DNA of 64,000 nucleotides from JBFWVD01 sp050246915 (GTDB lineage: Bacteria > Actinomycetota > Acidimicrobiia > Acidimicrobiales > Ilumatobacteraceae): positions 1 to 64,000 of the forward strand of contig JBFWVD010000014.1 of assembly GCA_050246915.1 (NCBI GenBank). The letters run 5' to 3'. Made by a program: the position numbers and the translations under genes. The stretch's first letter is position 1; each line of letters begins with the position of its first letter. Positions 8,833 to 17,886 of the stretch are shown one piece after another. The notes beneath the pieces were generated by a model. It searched no databases and was not told the DNA's origin. It saw only the letters and a list, made by a program, of their open reading frames with translations.

Positions 8833-9630
8833 TCAGCTAGTCCTGGTGTTCACGGCTTCAACCTCGCCGACCCGGACCGTGAACGCAGTGGTGCGATCAA
8901 TCGTCCCGAGGTCTCCGCCGCCGGCAAACCCCGACACGGACCACGTGGCGCGCCAACGAACCGTGACCGCCATGGAGTAGGTCTGGCTCGGCTGCGATGC
9001 CGACGAGCGTGCGTAGACATGGGTGCAGGTCGGGGCTTGAGCAGCTGTGGGCAGCGCAGCGTTGAATGCCGTACCCGGCCCGTCGCACACGACGACCGCC
9101 CCGTCACCCATCGTCCACGTCGCCGATATCGGCTCCGCGTGCACCGCGACGGTGATCCCGGGAACCGACACCGACGAATCCTGCGAACTCCAGCCGGCGG
9201 CCAACCACATCCACGTCGAAAGGTTCACGATCTGATCACCGGCCGGGTTCAACCTGGGCTCAGGAAGGGGAAGCGGAAGGAGCTCGCGTGCCTGGTCGAG
9301 CAACGCGGTCGGGGCACGGCGGCTGATGTAGATCGCACCTTGAAACACGCCGTCGCATGTCTTCTCGTACCAGTCGCCGGTTCCGTCCGTCTGAATCAGT
9401 TGGCCGGACTCGTCATAGACGGGCAGCCCGTCCGGGATATCAAGATTGGTGTAGATGCACGTAGGGCGCGAGGAGCCGGTGTGACCCGGCTGTCCGACGT
9501 TGACCTCGGCTCCGGACTCGATGTCGCCTCTGTCCGTGACCGCGGCACCGGCGGTGTCGGCCGCAGCGGGTCTCGGCAGCATCACGAACGCGGACAACGC
9601 GGTTACGCATATGGCGGTCACGCGACGCAT
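8833..9630 (-). CDS. Secreted protein of unknown function in tad operon
   Basis: 265 aa with a clear Sec signal peptide (cleavage probably after AAA near residue 24). The mature protein has paired Cys residues and a C-terminal stretch with TWTMGDG, then THVY, then a beta-rich MAVTVRW, reminiscent of a PKD-type Ig fold. No enzyme motif is seen. Its start overlaps the lipoprotein stop by 13 bases, so it belongs to the pilus operon and may be an exported accessory subunit. Confidence 0.6.
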   Translation of the reverse strand: MRRVTAICVTALSAFVMLPRPAAADTAGAAVTDRGDIESGAEVNVGQPGHTGSSRPTCIYTNLDIPDGLPVYDESGQLIQTDGTGDWYEKTCDGVFQGAIYISRRAPTALLDQARELLPLPLPEPRLNPAGDQIVNLSTWMWLAAGWSSQDSSVSVPGITVAVHAEPISATWTMGDGAVVVCDGPGTAFNAALPTAAQAPTCTHVYARSSASQPSQTYSMAVTVRWRATWSVSGFAGGGDLGTIDRTTAFTVRVGEVEAVNTRTS

Positions 9631-10268
9631 CCGTCCCCCTCATCGCGGATGGCCGAGACCTTCCACACGCCGGCCTCTCGGGTGAAGGTCATTAGCACCT
9701 GGTGCCGAAGCGGATTGTCGGTATCTACCCGACTGTCGTCGCCGACGCGGTGGAGGCTGGTCGTGTCGTCGTAACAGTCACGAACCTGGGCCGAGTCGCC
9801 GGTCACCGCCACCACGGTCGGAGCAACGTGAATTGCGCCGTGTACGACGTAGCCCGCTGCTGCGTTACTGGAGAAGTAGGCGAGCAACCGGTTCAGCTCA
9901 TCCCCGGCCGTGTGCTCGGAAAGACGCACGCGTGTCGCTTCCCCGTCGAACGGGCCGCTTTGGCTGCCGAGTTCGAGGTAGAGATCCCAGAATGACCGCA
10001 CGGCAGTACGGAGTTCGGTGTCGTTCGCCGTGGTGTCCGCGGCGGCCGGCACGATGATTGGAATTGTCGTTGCCGCGCTCGTGGAAGCCGAGCTGCTCAG
10101 CTCCGGACTCTCGACGGTGTCAGAGTCAACCGTCAACGCCGATTGCGCAGCGGTCGTATCCATTCCCGTCGCCCGGCTACTTGACGACGAACAGGCCGCA
10201 AGGGCGAGCAGAGCAACGAGTGCAACTGGAGTTGCCCTAGGGGCCGCTTGGCCCACGCGTGGTGTCAT
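9618..10268 (-). CDS. Putative lipoprotein, first gene of the tad operon
   Basis: 216 aa from the ATG at 10268 (MTPRVGQ); the open frame runs further upstream but without a plausible start context. The signal ends in a lipobox LAAC near residue 28, followed by a Ser/Thr-rich linker and a domain of about 120 residues starting with RTAVRSFWDLYLELG. That domain and its ending (MTFTREAGVWKVSAIRDEG) resemble NTF2/SnoaL-like lipoproteins of actinobacteria. Function unknown. Confidence 0.6.
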   Translation of the reverse strand: MTPRVGQAAPRATPVALVALLALAACSSSSSRATGMDTTAAQSALTVDSDTVESPELSSSASTSAATTIPIIVPAAADTTANDTELRTAVRSFWDLYLELGSQSGPFDGEATRVRLSEHTAGDELNRLLAYFSSNAAAGYVVHGAIHVAPTVVAVTGDSAQVRDCYDDTTSLHRVGDDSRVDTDNPLRHQVLMTFTREAGVWKVSAIRDEGDGCVA

Positions 10269-10457
10269 GTCTCGGATAAGCGCGGCGCGACACCGAAACG
10301 CGACGAGAAAGTTTCCAGAAATCGCCGGGTGCCGCGCATGAGGAGTTCGGGCGGGAACCCGCGGCGGCTGCATGCACCCCAGTGAACGATGTGCATCCCG
10401 TGGACTTCAACGACCTGTTGGACACCTCGACGTAGCTGAGAGAACCTCGAGGTTCAC

Positions 10458-10916
10458 TCACACCACTTCGCGACGACGCTCCTCGGTGGTGAGGTCGATC
10501 GCGTCCCGACCGAGCCGGTCGCGACCCCAGCGGTAGATCGCGGCGACCGGCTCGACAAGGCTTCGACCGTTGGCAGTGAGCTCCCAGCCAACCCCGCTGC
10601 TGGTCTCCTCCCGCATGAGGACTTGCTGCACGAGCCCGTCACGTTCGAGTGTCTTCAACGCATCGCGTAGGACCTTTTGTTGGATGCCTTTGACCTCGTT
10701 GCGAATCTGAAAGGCCCGCCTCGGGCCATGCTCGAGCGCCCGCACAATCGACACGACCCACTTGCGGTTGAGCACAGCGAGCGCACGCTGGAACGTGACA
10801 GACCACATGAGCGCGTCGACCTCACCAGGTGCTGCTCCCGGTCCTCCGATTCCGAGCACTCCACCACACTGTGCGCCCGAGTGATCGTGGCCGTCGTCCA
10901 GGGTACGTCCGGTCAT
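10458..10916 (-). CDS. HxlR-family winged-helix transcriptional regulator
   Basis: 152 aa from ATG at 10916 (GAGG eight bases upstream); a GTG at 10934 is the alternative. The HxlR signature is evident: VLNRKWVVSIVRALEHGP, then GIQQKVLRDALKTLERDGLV and WELTANGRSLVEP. Such regulators are MarR-like dimers that often respond to aldehydes or redox stress. It is separated from the pilus operon by about 190 bases and faces away from the gene at 11156. Confidence 0.85.
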   Translation of the reverse strand: MTGRTLDDGHDHSGAQCGGVLGIGGPGAAPGEVDALMWSVTFQRALAVLNRKWVVSIVRALEHGPRRAFQIRNEVKGIQQKVLRDALKTLERDGLVQQVLMREETSSGVGWELTANGRSLVEPVAAIYRWGRDRLGRDAIDLTTEERRREVV

Positions 10917-11155
10917 TTCATTCGCCTCGAGCACCGAGTGTGCCAGCCGACCCCGGCCTCGTAAACAGGTTCGCCCATGCGCGTGATGTCAACCTTGGTT
11001 TTCAGCGGTCCGTTGAGCCCTGAACCGTGGCTGTCAACAGGACTTTCTCCACCGTTGAGGCCGATCTTGAAGGTCCCGTCAAGGAATCGGTTGAGCTTCG
11101 TGTTGAGGGCTCCTCAGCAGTGTCGGCCGGGCTACCCGACAGCAAGGAGCCGCCA

Positions 11156-11860
11156 GTGAAGTCATCGCTATTCACCCGCCTGGACATGGAGTGGTCCGAC
11201 ATCATCCGACGTTCCGAGTCCACCGAGCAGCTGCGATTGTGGGCCGTCGACGATTCGGCCCTTCGGCGGTTTGATGACCTCGACGAGATGGTTCGATTCG
11301 CTCGGACCCCGGGCCATCCCGCCGAGAGCGACGAGGTCCTCGCAAGCCTTGCCCGCCTGTCGGTGAGCGACGCGCTCGCGGCTCGAGCGTTGCTTCAAGC
11401 GGTGCTTTACGCACTCGTACCGCTTTCCGTCCGATTTCGCACAAGCATCAAAGAAGCCGACGAGACAGCGGCGATGGTGGTGGCCGCTGCCTACGAACGG
11501 ATCCGCACCTATCCGATGGATCGGCGGCCCCAGCACATCGCGGCCAACATCATCCTCGACACTCAACAGGGCGTCAGCCGCACCGTGTGCCGCCCCCGCG
11601 TCACCGAGGTCGCCATGGGCGACATCGCCGATCTAGCGATCGAGGCAACGGGACCGTCGGCGGGCGACCAAGTCATCGAGCTCATCGCTGAAGCGCTCCG
11701 CAACGGGTCGATGTGCCACACCGATGCCCGCATCATCTTGCTCACACGATTCCTCGACGTCGCCGCCGACGACCTCGCCGTGGATTACGGGATGATGCCC
11801 CACAGCCTCCGCCGGCGTCGGCTCCGGGCCGAGGCACAACTGTCGGATCTCGTCGCATGA
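11156..11860 (+). CDS. Unknown protein with sigma-factor-like helical architecture
   Basis: 234 aa. The start is taken at GTG 11156 because AAGGAG lies six bases upstream; the frame stays open 130 bases further. It is highly charged and helical, has no signal peptide or membrane segment, and ends with LAVDYGMMPHSLRRRRLRAEAQL, which resembles a DNA-binding helix-turn-helix tail of sigma-like proteins. I cannot assign a family. Confidence 0.55.
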   Translation: MKSSLFTRLDMEWSDIIRRSESTEQLRLWAVDDSALRRFDDLDEMVRFARTPGHPAESDEVLASLARLSVSDALAARALLQAVLYALVPLSVRFRTSIKEADETAAMVVAAAYERIRTYPMDRRPQHIAANIILDTQQGVSRTVCRPRVTEVAMGDIADLAIEATGPSAGDQVIELIAEALRNGSMCHTDARIILLTRFLDVAADDLAVDYGMMPHSLRRRRLRAEAQLSDLVA

Positions 11861-11897
11861 CGTCGCTACATGTGCCTCATTCACCTACGATCGTGTC

Positions 11898-12392
11898 GTG
11901 CGGCCATGGCGTCGCCGTCGCCCTGCCGGCCTGCCGCAGGTGCCCAGGTCTCCGGCCTCAGAGACGCTCGCGCCTGCGCCCGTTGCGCCGGCAATCGTGC
12001 GACTCGCCGTGGATCGAGGCGTCATCGATCTGCCCTGGGGCATTCCCATCGCGGCCATCGCTCATGTCTGGCTCGATCCACGGGCGCCTGGCGGGTGGGG
12101 CAGAGCCACGTGGCCCGCTGATCCGATTCGGCACCTTCATGTTGCCCCGCTTGACCTCCACGTCGGCCATGTCCTCGAGATCACATCGCTCGGTGGACAC
12201 CGCTGGTATGCATGGATCGCGGACGCTGATGCCTGCAGGTTCGTGCTCGCCCCGTCTCCGGACGCATCCACCGCGGCAACTTCGGCGGCACACGCGATTG
12301 AGCTGTGGCGGGCCGCCGAGTTGGCTTCAGTCGAGGAGGGTTGGCGCGCACGAATCGCCCTTATGCAACGACTCCACGACGAGGCCGGCTGA
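11898..12392 (+). CDS. Hypothetical protein
   Basis: 164 aa from a GTG start, Pro/Ala-rich N-terminus, with a compact Trp- and His-containing centre (WYAWIADADACRFVLAPSPDAS) and a helical C-terminus. No recognised domain. It precedes the zinc-finger gene by about 25 bases and is probably co-transcribed with 11156 and 12417. Confidence 0.45.
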   Translation: MRPWRRRRPAGLPQVPRSPASETLAPAPVAPAIVRLAVDRGVIDLPWGIPIAAIAHVWLDPRAPGGWGRATWPADPIRHLHVAPLDLHVGHVLEITSLGGHRWYAWIADADACRFVLAPSPDASTAATSAAHAIELWRAAELASVEEGWRARIALMQRLHDEAG

Positions 12393-12416
12393 CGATGACG
12401 CGTGGGGGTTGTCGCG

Positions 12417-13103
12417 ATGACCCGTTCCCTCTACCTCACTGCGCGTTGCACCCTGGGATGCGAACTTTGGGGGACACCAACGACGATCGCGCAACACGTT
12501 CGGGAACGGCGCTGCCGAGGCCTGGCCTGGTTCCGGCGGCCGATCGACACCGTCCTGATCGAACCTGGCTATCTGCGCATCCTCGAACGAACCACTGCCA
12601 GTCACCTCGTCACGCCCTACCGCAAGACCGAGGGCGCCGACCCCAAGGCCCGCTGGCGGATCCCCTTCGACGTCTGGGCGGGCGGACAACTCCGCAGCCC
12701 CGTTCCAGGCGTCCCGGCACGTGTCTGGTGGCTCGCGGTCAAGCCATACCTCGACGCCGGCGTACCCGCCGACGAGGTCCTCGACCTCGCGATTGAACCC
12801 CGATCGTTCAACGACCTGATGCCCGAGGACCACCTCGAACAGTTCACGATCTGCCCGGTATGCGGCGAAACCGTCGCCAAGCTTGCTGCTCACCAGCGAA
12901 CCAGTAGCCGGTGCCGCAACGCCGCCGCGGCGAACCGGGTCCTCGAACTCTGGAACCTCGGACACCGAGATCCGTGGACCGCCACCGACAAGCCGCCACT
13001 CACATGGGCCGACCTCCAGCTCGTGCGCTGGAAACGCCGCGTGACACTCGTCGAGTACCCCAAGCACAATGCCGTGCTCATCGCACCGGTCGCTGTGTCA
13101 TGA
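12417..13103 (+). CDS. Hypothetical protein with a C2HC zinc-finger-like motif
   Basis: 228 aa from ATG 12417 (GTG 12402 possible). Residues near 150-170 contain CPVCGETVAKLAAHQ followed by a further Cys, a C2HC arrangement suggestive of a zinc finger. An N-terminal CTLGCELWG could supply another metal site. Trp/Arg-rich segments elsewhere suggest nucleic-acid contact, but there is no family match I can name. Confidence 0.5.
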   Translation: MTRSLYLTARCTLGCELWGTPTTIAQHVRERRCRGLAWFRRPIDTVLIEPGYLRILERTTASHLVTPYRKTEGADPKARWRIPFDVWAGGQLRSPVPGVPARVWWLAVKPYLDAGVPADEVLDLAIEPRSFNDLMPEDHLEQFTICPVCGETVAKLAAHQRTSSRCRNAAAANRVLELWNLGHRDPWTATDKPPLTWADLQLVRWKRRVTLVEYPKHNAVLIAPVAVS

Positions 13104-13167
13104 ATGGCGCGTGGCTCAATCCGTCCAGAGCCTGGGACCAATGCGGGCCGACCATCGAGGACGGGCG

Positions 13168-13430
13168 ATGACGGAGTGCGAGGACCCGTCAGCAATCGGG
13201 GGGAGTGTGCTCGAAGAGGTGGGTCGCGACGAGCTCGTTCGGCGCCTTGAGCCCAGTGATGTGATCGCCGGCGATGTCCGCCCGAGTGCGGAATACCCGG
13301 CGGGGCACATCGCCGGGGCGGTGTCGATTACGAATGATCGCCGTGCCCGACAACTGCGCATCCTGCCGACGGATGTCGCGTGTGCCGGGGTTCCTCGAAT
13401 GGCGCAACGCTCACCTTCCGGAGTTGGGAT
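13168..13430 (+). pseudogene. Remnant of an ArsR-rhodanese-type gene, internally deleted
   Basis: The frame from ATG 13168 encodes VGRDELVRRLEPSDVIAGD followed by VRPSAEYPAGHIAGAVSI, the linker and first half of the rhodanese domain of ArsR-rhodanese fusions. After LPTDV the sequence loses the catalytic loop. From 13391 the protein tail EWRNAHLP reappears in another frame. The ArsR helix-turn-helix part is absent. The tail matches the relic at 56266-56416 almost base for base. Confidence 0.7.
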
Positions 13431-13482
13431 CAGCGCTTCTCGCGCCGGGACCTCTTCCTCTAATGCTGGCTCCGAAGCTGAC

Positions 13483-13507
13483 TAGATACTACGAATCGTA
13501 GTATCTA
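13483..13507 (+). promoter_or_regulatory. Perfect palindrome (operator site 1) upstream of lgt
   Basis: Twelve-base arms around one central A; the core reads ATACTACGAATCGTAGTAT. The right arm contains TAGTAT (13499-13504), a plausible -10 hexamer. The half-site resembles BlaI/MecI/CopY-type operators (TAC..GTA family) and recurs with small changes at five other promoters in the window. Confidence 0.75.
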
Positions 13508-13579
13508 TGGTGCATGTGACGCACCGCCAGCTTTGGAGATGCACCTGAGATGGTTCCTGACGTGATCTGGAAGGCATGA
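13507..13579 (+). other. Leader of lgt with two tiny reading frames
   Basis: If transcription starts about six bases after TAGTAT, the transcript begins at or near an ATG/GTG that opens a 13-codon frame ending at 13548 (MVHVTHRQLWRCT). A second 9-codon frame (13550-13579) has a stop overlapping the lgt ATG. Such coupling could regulate or drive lgt translation. This is seen in sequence only. Confidence 0.35.
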
Positions 13580-14430
13580 ACTTGATACTGGCGGCGCTAC
13601 CGAGTCCACCGTTCGAGGCGATTCACATCGGGTCCATTCAGCTGCGGGCATATGGCCTCATGATCGCGCTCGGCGTTCTTGCGGCCGTGTGGCTCGCGGA
13701 GAAGCGGTGGATGGTGCGCGGCGGCGGCGAGGGCGATATCCAGTCACTCGCTGCGTGGGCTGTGCCGGCTGGGGTTGTGGGGGCACGGCTGTACCACGTT
13801 GTCACGAACTATGAGGGGTACCGGGGACGCCCTTTGCGGATCCTTCAGGTCTGGCACGGTGGTCTCGGGATACCTGGCGGCATCATGGTGGGTGTTCTCA
13901 CTGGGCTGATCGTTGCGCGTCAACGCAAGTTGCGCGTGAGCGTGTTGCTCGACTCGATCGCTCCGGCGCTTCCCCTCGCCCAGGCGATCGGCCGTTGGGG
14001 TAACTGGTTCAATCAGGAGCTGTTCGGAAAGCCCACGAGCCTTCCGTGGGGGGTGCACATCGACGTCGCCCATCGCCCGGCCGAGTACGCAACCTCTGCG
14101 ACATTCCATCCCACGTTCCTCTACGAATCGTTGTGGAATCTCGCCCTCGTCGGTGTGATCCTCTACGCGGACAGGCGCCACGCTGATCATTCGGGCCGGT
14201 TGTTTGCGCTCTACCTCGCCGGCTACGCATCGGGCCGCTTCTGGATCGAGCGGATGCGGATCGACTTCGCCCACACGATCGGTGGCCTTCGCGTCAACGA
14301 GTGGATGTCCATCGTGGTCTTCGCTGGGTCGATGTTGTATCTGGCCTTGGACACTCGACGCCGTCGGACGCGCGGTAGCGGTGACTCACAGCCGGTAACC
14401 GTGAGCGTCTCCCCGTCCCGACACAACTGA
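13576..14430 (+). CDS. lgt: Prolipoprotein diacylglyceryl transferase
   Basis: 284 aa integral membrane enzyme that transfers diacylglyceryl from phosphatidylglycerol to the lipobox Cys of prolipoproteins. Family motifs are visible: the N-terminal IRAYGLMIALGVLAA-like helix, WHGGLGIPGGIMVG, GRWGNWFNQELFG and the C-terminal EWMS. It lies under operator site 1 and 25 bases before the multicopper oxidase, itself a predicted Tat lipoprotein, so lipidation and copper oxidation appear co-regulated. It may be an accessory copy beside a housekeeping lgt elsewhere. Confidence 0.93.
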   Translation: MNLILAALPSPPFEAIHIGSIQLRAYGLMIALGVLAAVWLAEKRWMVRGGGEGDIQSLAAWAVPAGVVGARLYHVVTNYEGYRGRPLRILQVWHGGLGIPGGIMVGVLTGLIVARQRKLRVSVLLDSIAPALPLAQAIGRWGNWFNQELFGKPTSLPWGVHIDVAHRPAEYATSATFHPTFLYESLWNLALVGVILYADRRHADHSGRLFALYLAGYASGRFWIERMRIDFAHTIGGLRVNEWMSIVVFAGSMLYLALDTRRRRTRGSGDSQPVTVSVSPSRHN

Positions 14431-14455
14431 CTCGCAACCGAGAAGGTGGTTCGAC

Positions 14456-15949
14456 ATGACACTCATCGTCCCGCGACGGCTCAGCCGTCGGCGGTTTCTG
14501 GTACTCACCGGAGGCACCGTCGCCCTAGCTGCATGCGGCGGCTCAACGAGCCGGGAGCTGGTTGCCCCGGACGGTCCAGAGGTGGGTCGTCGGGAAGGGT
14601 CCCTTCGAACGACTGGCTCGACCGTTCGCCACCAAGTCGTCGCGGGGCCGACGACGATCGATCTGGCGGGGACAACGGTGTCCACCTGGGCGTTCGGCAC
14701 GGTCCCGGGTGCGACGCTGCGGGCTCGTGCCGGTGACGTAATCGAGGTTGGCGTAAAGAACTCGCTGCCCGAAGAACTCAGTATCCACTGGCACGGCCTC
14801 GCAATCCGCAACGACATGGATGGAGTCCACGGACTCACCCAAGCGGCTATCGCGCCAGGCGCCGAATTCACCTATCGCTTTGTCGCGCCTGACCCAGGTA
14901 CCTACTGGTTCCATCCTCATACCGGACTTCAACTCGATCGTGGTCTCTACGCCCCGCTCATCATCGACGACCCAGCCGAACCCTTCGATGTCGATGTCGA
15001 CGAGACGCTCGTGTTCGACGACTGGCTCGATGGGATGGGACGCACGCCTGAGGACGCGCTCGCTGAAGCCCGGAAACGGATGGGCGAGATGGGATCAATG
15101 GACATGGGCGGCACATCAACAGGGATGGCCACCTCCGCTCTGCTTGGCGGGGACGCCGGGGATGTCGCCTATCCGCTGCATCTGGTGAATGGGAAACCAC
15201 CGGCGGACCGCCCGACCCTCGAGGTTGCGGCAGGAGCCCGCGTCCGTCTCCGCCTCATCAACGCCGGGTCGGACACCGCCTATCGGTTCGCCGTCGGCGG
15301 CCACCGGCTCACCGTCACCCACAGCGACGGGTTCCCAGTGGAGCCAGTGGAGGTCGACACTCTGCTGTTGGGGATGGGTGAGCGATACGACGTGCTCGTC
15401 ATAGCGCAGTCCGGTGCCTGGCCGATCGTGGCCTCCGCGGAAGGTAAGGAAGCTGCTGCCGTAGCAGTGCTTCGCACCAGGGACGCTCCGGCCTCGACGG
15501 CTCCGCCGGTCGACGTGGTGCCGGCCGAGCTGAGTGGAAAAGTCCTCGCGTACAGCGACCTCCGCAGCGCTGGGCAAGTCGCGTTGCTGGCCAAGTCCAC
15601 CGATCGGGAACGAGTGGTGAAGCTGACCGGCGACATGATGTCCTACAACTGGGGGATTGATGGCCGGCAGTTCGCCGAGCACAAGCCAATCGACGTGACG
15701 GAGGGCGAACGGGTCCGACTCATCCTGCAGAACACAACGATGATGTGGCACCCAATGCACCTCCACGGCCACACGTTCCAAGTCGGTGGCCGCATCGACG
15801 GTCCACGCAAGGACACCGTCAATGTCATGCCGGGCGAGAAGGTCACCATCGACTTCGACGCCGACAATCCCGGGCAATGGATGATGCACTGCCACAACAC
15901 CTATCACCTCGAGTCCGGCATGGCGACCCTGGTCTCGTATGTGAAGTGA
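14456..15949 (+). CDS. Tat-exported lipoprotein multicopper oxidase
   Basis: 497 aa. The N-terminus RRLSRRRFLVLTGG is a twin-arginine motif, and LAAC at the end of the hydrophobic segment is a lipobox. Copper ligands are all present: HWHG, WFHPH, HPMHLHGH and HCHNTYHLESGM (the HCHx3Hx4M type 1 site). A Met-rich insertion (MGEMGSMDMGG) near residues 205-217 is typical of CueO-like cuprous oxidases. It would oxidise Cu(I) or organic substrates outside the membrane. RBS GAGAAGG precedes the ATG. Confidence 0.93.
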   Translation: MTLIVPRRLSRRRFLVLTGGTVALAACGGSTSRELVAPDGPEVGRREGSLRTTGSTVRHQVVAGPTTIDLAGTTVSTWAFGTVPGATLRARAGDVIEVGVKNSLPEELSIHWHGLAIRNDMDGVHGLTQAAIAPGAEFTYRFVAPDPGTYWFHPHTGLQLDRGLYAPLIIDDPAEPFDVDVDETLVFDDWLDGMGRTPEDALAEARKRMGEMGSMDMGGTSTGMATSALLGGDAGDVAYPLHLVNGKPPADRPTLEVAAGARVRLRLINAGSDTAYRFAVGGHRLTVTHSDGFPVEPVEVDTLLLGMGERYDVLVIAQSGAWPIVASAEGKEAAAVAVLRTRDAPASTAPPVDVVPAELSGKVLAYSDLRSAGQVALLAKSTDRERVVKLTGDMMSYNWGIDGRQFAEHKPIDVTEGERVRLILQNTTMMWHPMHLHGHTFQVGGRIDGPRKDTVNVMPGEKVTIDFDADNPGQWMMHCHNTYHLESGMATLVSYVK

Positions 15950-16089
15950 CCGCACGAACCCCCGGAGTCAGGGCGGCAACAGCAGTAGAGAACCGTAGGA
16001 ATCCGCACTCCGGTTCGGTAGAGCGCTCGGATGGCCACACGGATCAATGAGCACATCATCGATGTAACCGAACAACCAGGAGGTTGGTC

Positions 16090-16383
16090 ATGAGCACACA
16101 TCTCCCCACACCGTTGACGCCGATGCTGTCGTCTGACGCGGGTCGCCGTCGGTGGTCCATCAACATCAGCGCCCCCGAGCGGTTCGGTCGGATCGTCCTC
16201 GGTTCCCTTGCCGCTCTTGCCGGCGTCGTACTCCTCGTCGGCGCCGGGTCCGTCGTGGCCGTTGTGCTCGAGCTCCTGCTGATCGCCGCCGGACTTGACC
16301 TCATCGTGACCGGGGCTCTCGGGCATTGCCCGCTGTACCAAAAGCTCGGTCACATCCCACGATCATTGAGGAGTTCACGATGA
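16090..16383 (+). CDS. Small DUF2892/YgaP-like membrane protein
   Basis: 97 aa; AGGAGG six bases before the ATG fixes the start. Two transmembrane helices follow INISAPERFGRIVLG, and the end (ALGHCPLYQKLG) matches the CPLY.LLG tail of the DUF2892 domain that forms the membrane part of rhodanese YgaP. No rhodanese domain is attached. It overlaps the next gene by 4 bases. Confidence 0.75.
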   Translation: MSTHLPTPLTPMLSSDAGRRRWSINISAPERFGRIVLGSLAALAGVVLLVGAGSVVAVVLELLLIAAGLDLIVTGALGHCPLYQKLGHIPRSLRSSR

Positions 16384-16592
16384 GCACCGACACGCAGTCC
16401 CACCAAAACCATGAGGGCCATCAACATGGTGGTCACAGCTGGATGATGATCGCGTGCTGCATTCCGATGTTGGCGATCGCGGTGCTGCTGGTCGCCACCG
16501 GGGCGGCAAGCCCCGGGTTCTTGCTCGTCGCCGTGATGTGCACAGCGATGATGGCGCTCATGATGCGCGGCATGTCTGACGACGAGCGATAG
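16380..16592 (+). CDS. Small His-rich membrane protein
   Basis: 70 aa starting at an ATGA overlap. The N-terminus is His-rich (HQNHEGHQHGGH), followed by a Met/Cys-containing helix (WMMIACCIPMLAIAVLLV) and a second Met-rich helix. Paired Cys in the membrane plus a His tail suggests a metal-binding accessory peptide. It resembles DUF2933-type peptides seen beside copper genes, though I cannot confirm the family. Confidence 0.6.
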   Translation: MSTDTQSHQNHEGHQHGGHSWMMIACCIPMLAIAVLLVATGAASPGFLLVAVMCTAMMALMMRGMSDDER

Positions 16593-16693
16593 ATCGCTCC
16601 TGACAGCTGTCATCACATCTGGTGATCCACGGAGGCGGTCCGTGCCGAGACACCTGCCGACTGAGTTGTTTCAAGATCGTCGAAGGAGTAGCC

Positions 16694-16984
16694 ATGCGAA
16701 AGTTGTCCGGAGCCGAGGGATCCTGCGAGGTCACGTTCACTCTGCCCGCCGACGTGCGAGCCGAGTCCGTGTACTTGTGCGGCGAGTTCAATGACTGGTC
16801 GACGAGTGCGACGCCGATGGATCGAGACGACGATGGAGCATTCGCGGTGACGGTGGTGCTGGAGCCGGGTCGGAACTACCGATTCCGGTACCTGCTTGAT
16901 GGGGCGAGGTGGGAGAACGACTGGGCCGCTGACGACTATGCCGCCAACGACTTCGGTGGGGATGACTCCGTCGTCTCGCTGTGA
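16694..16984 (+). CDS. Stand-alone CBM48 / isoamylase N-terminal-like domain protein
   Basis: 96 aa from ATG 16694 (GAAGGAG upstream). VTFTLPADVRAESVYLCGEF, NDWS, and RFRYLLDGARWEND are hallmarks of the CBM48/AMPK-beta glycogen-binding fold. No catalytic domain is attached, and its place between metal genes is unexplained. Small single-domain members occur widely in actinobacteria. Confidence 0.75.
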   Translation: MRKLSGAEGSCEVTFTLPADVRAESVYLCGEFNDWSTSATPMDRDDDGAFAVTVVLEPGRNYRFRYLLDGARWENDWAADDYAANDFGGDDSVVSL

Positions 16985-17019
16985 GGCGCACGTATCGTAC
17001 GACGCTGATGCCGCGGCCC

Positions 17020-17886
17020 TCAGACGCCCTCGCGATAGCGGTCCGGATGGGCGACGAACTCGGCGCGGCAGGCCTCGGAGCAGAACCACCAGGTTGAGTC
17101 GACGAGCTGGACTTGTCGTGTCTCGGCTCGCTCCACGCTCATGCCGCAGACCGGATCGGTGGCCATGGAGGCCAACTCGCGGAACACTCCGTCTTCGAGC
17201 CACAGGACCTGATCGGCGACCTCGCGCAATCGGTCGTCGTGACTGACCATAACGATGGTCCGCCCGTCTTCCACAGCCAAGCGTCGCAGGACCCTCGCGA
17301 TCTCCCGCCCATTCCCGGAGTCGAGGTTGGCTGTCGGTTCGTCGGCGAGGAGTACCGGTGGGTTGTTGGCCAGTGCGCGGGCGATGGCGACTCGTTGCTT
17401 CTCACCGCCCGACAGCTGGTCGGGACGGAATTCCATTCGATGAGCGAGACCGAAGCGGGTGAGGAGTTCTGCGGCTCGGTCACGGGCGACCCGACCAGTC
17501 GATCCACCGAGGTTGCACGCGAGTTCCACGTTTTCGATTGCGCTGAGCGCTGACAGCAGGTTGAAGTCCTGGAAGATGAACCCGAAGTGCAGCGCCCTCA
17601 GGGCGGGCAGTTGCCGCTCAGGTGCAATGGTGAGATCGATACCGTCGACCGTGATCGTGCCGCTGGTAGGTCGGAGCATGGCACCGAGCATGAGCAACAG
17701 TGTGGTCTTCCCGCTACCTGAGGGCCTCATGATGAGGACGACCTCGCCGGACGCCAGATCGAGGTCCAGGTTTCGCACAGCATGGACGGCCAGTTCCCCG
17801 CTGCCGAAGGTCTTGGTGAGATGACGAACCGAGATGACCTGCGTGCCTGCTTGCGGTCGGGGAAGGTTCCGTGGGACCTGCTTCAT
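17020..17886 (-). CDS. MacB/LolD-type ABC ATPase fused to a C-terminal YHS domain
   Basis: 288 aa. ABC ATPase core with Q-loop (FIFQDFNLL), signature LSGGEKQRVAIARAL, Walker B VLLADEPTANLD and His switch VMVSHD. Residues about 241-288 form a YHS domain (DPVCGMSV ... WWFCSEACRAEF), a putative heavy-metal-binding module. The Walker A reads RPSGSGKTT at 54-62 instead of GPSGSGKTT, so the first Gly is replaced by Arg. The start overlaps the permease stop. With the two FtsX-like permeases it forms a MacB-like system acting on a periplasmic or membrane substrate, with the YHS hinting at metals. Confidence 0.85.
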   Translation of the reverse strand: MKQVPRNLPRPQAGTQVISVRHLTKTFGSGELAVHAVRNLDLDLASGEVVLIMRPSGSGKTTLLLMLGAMLRPTSGTITVDGIDLTIAPERQLPALRALHFGFIFQDFNLLSALSAIENVELACNLGGSTGRVARDRAAELLTRFGLAHRMEFRPDQLSGGEKQRVAIARALANNPPVLLADEPTANLDSGNGREIARVLRRLAVEDGRTIVMVSHDDRLREVADQVLWLEDGVFRELASMATDPVCGMSVERAETRQVQLVDSTWWFCSEACRAEFVAHPDRYREGV

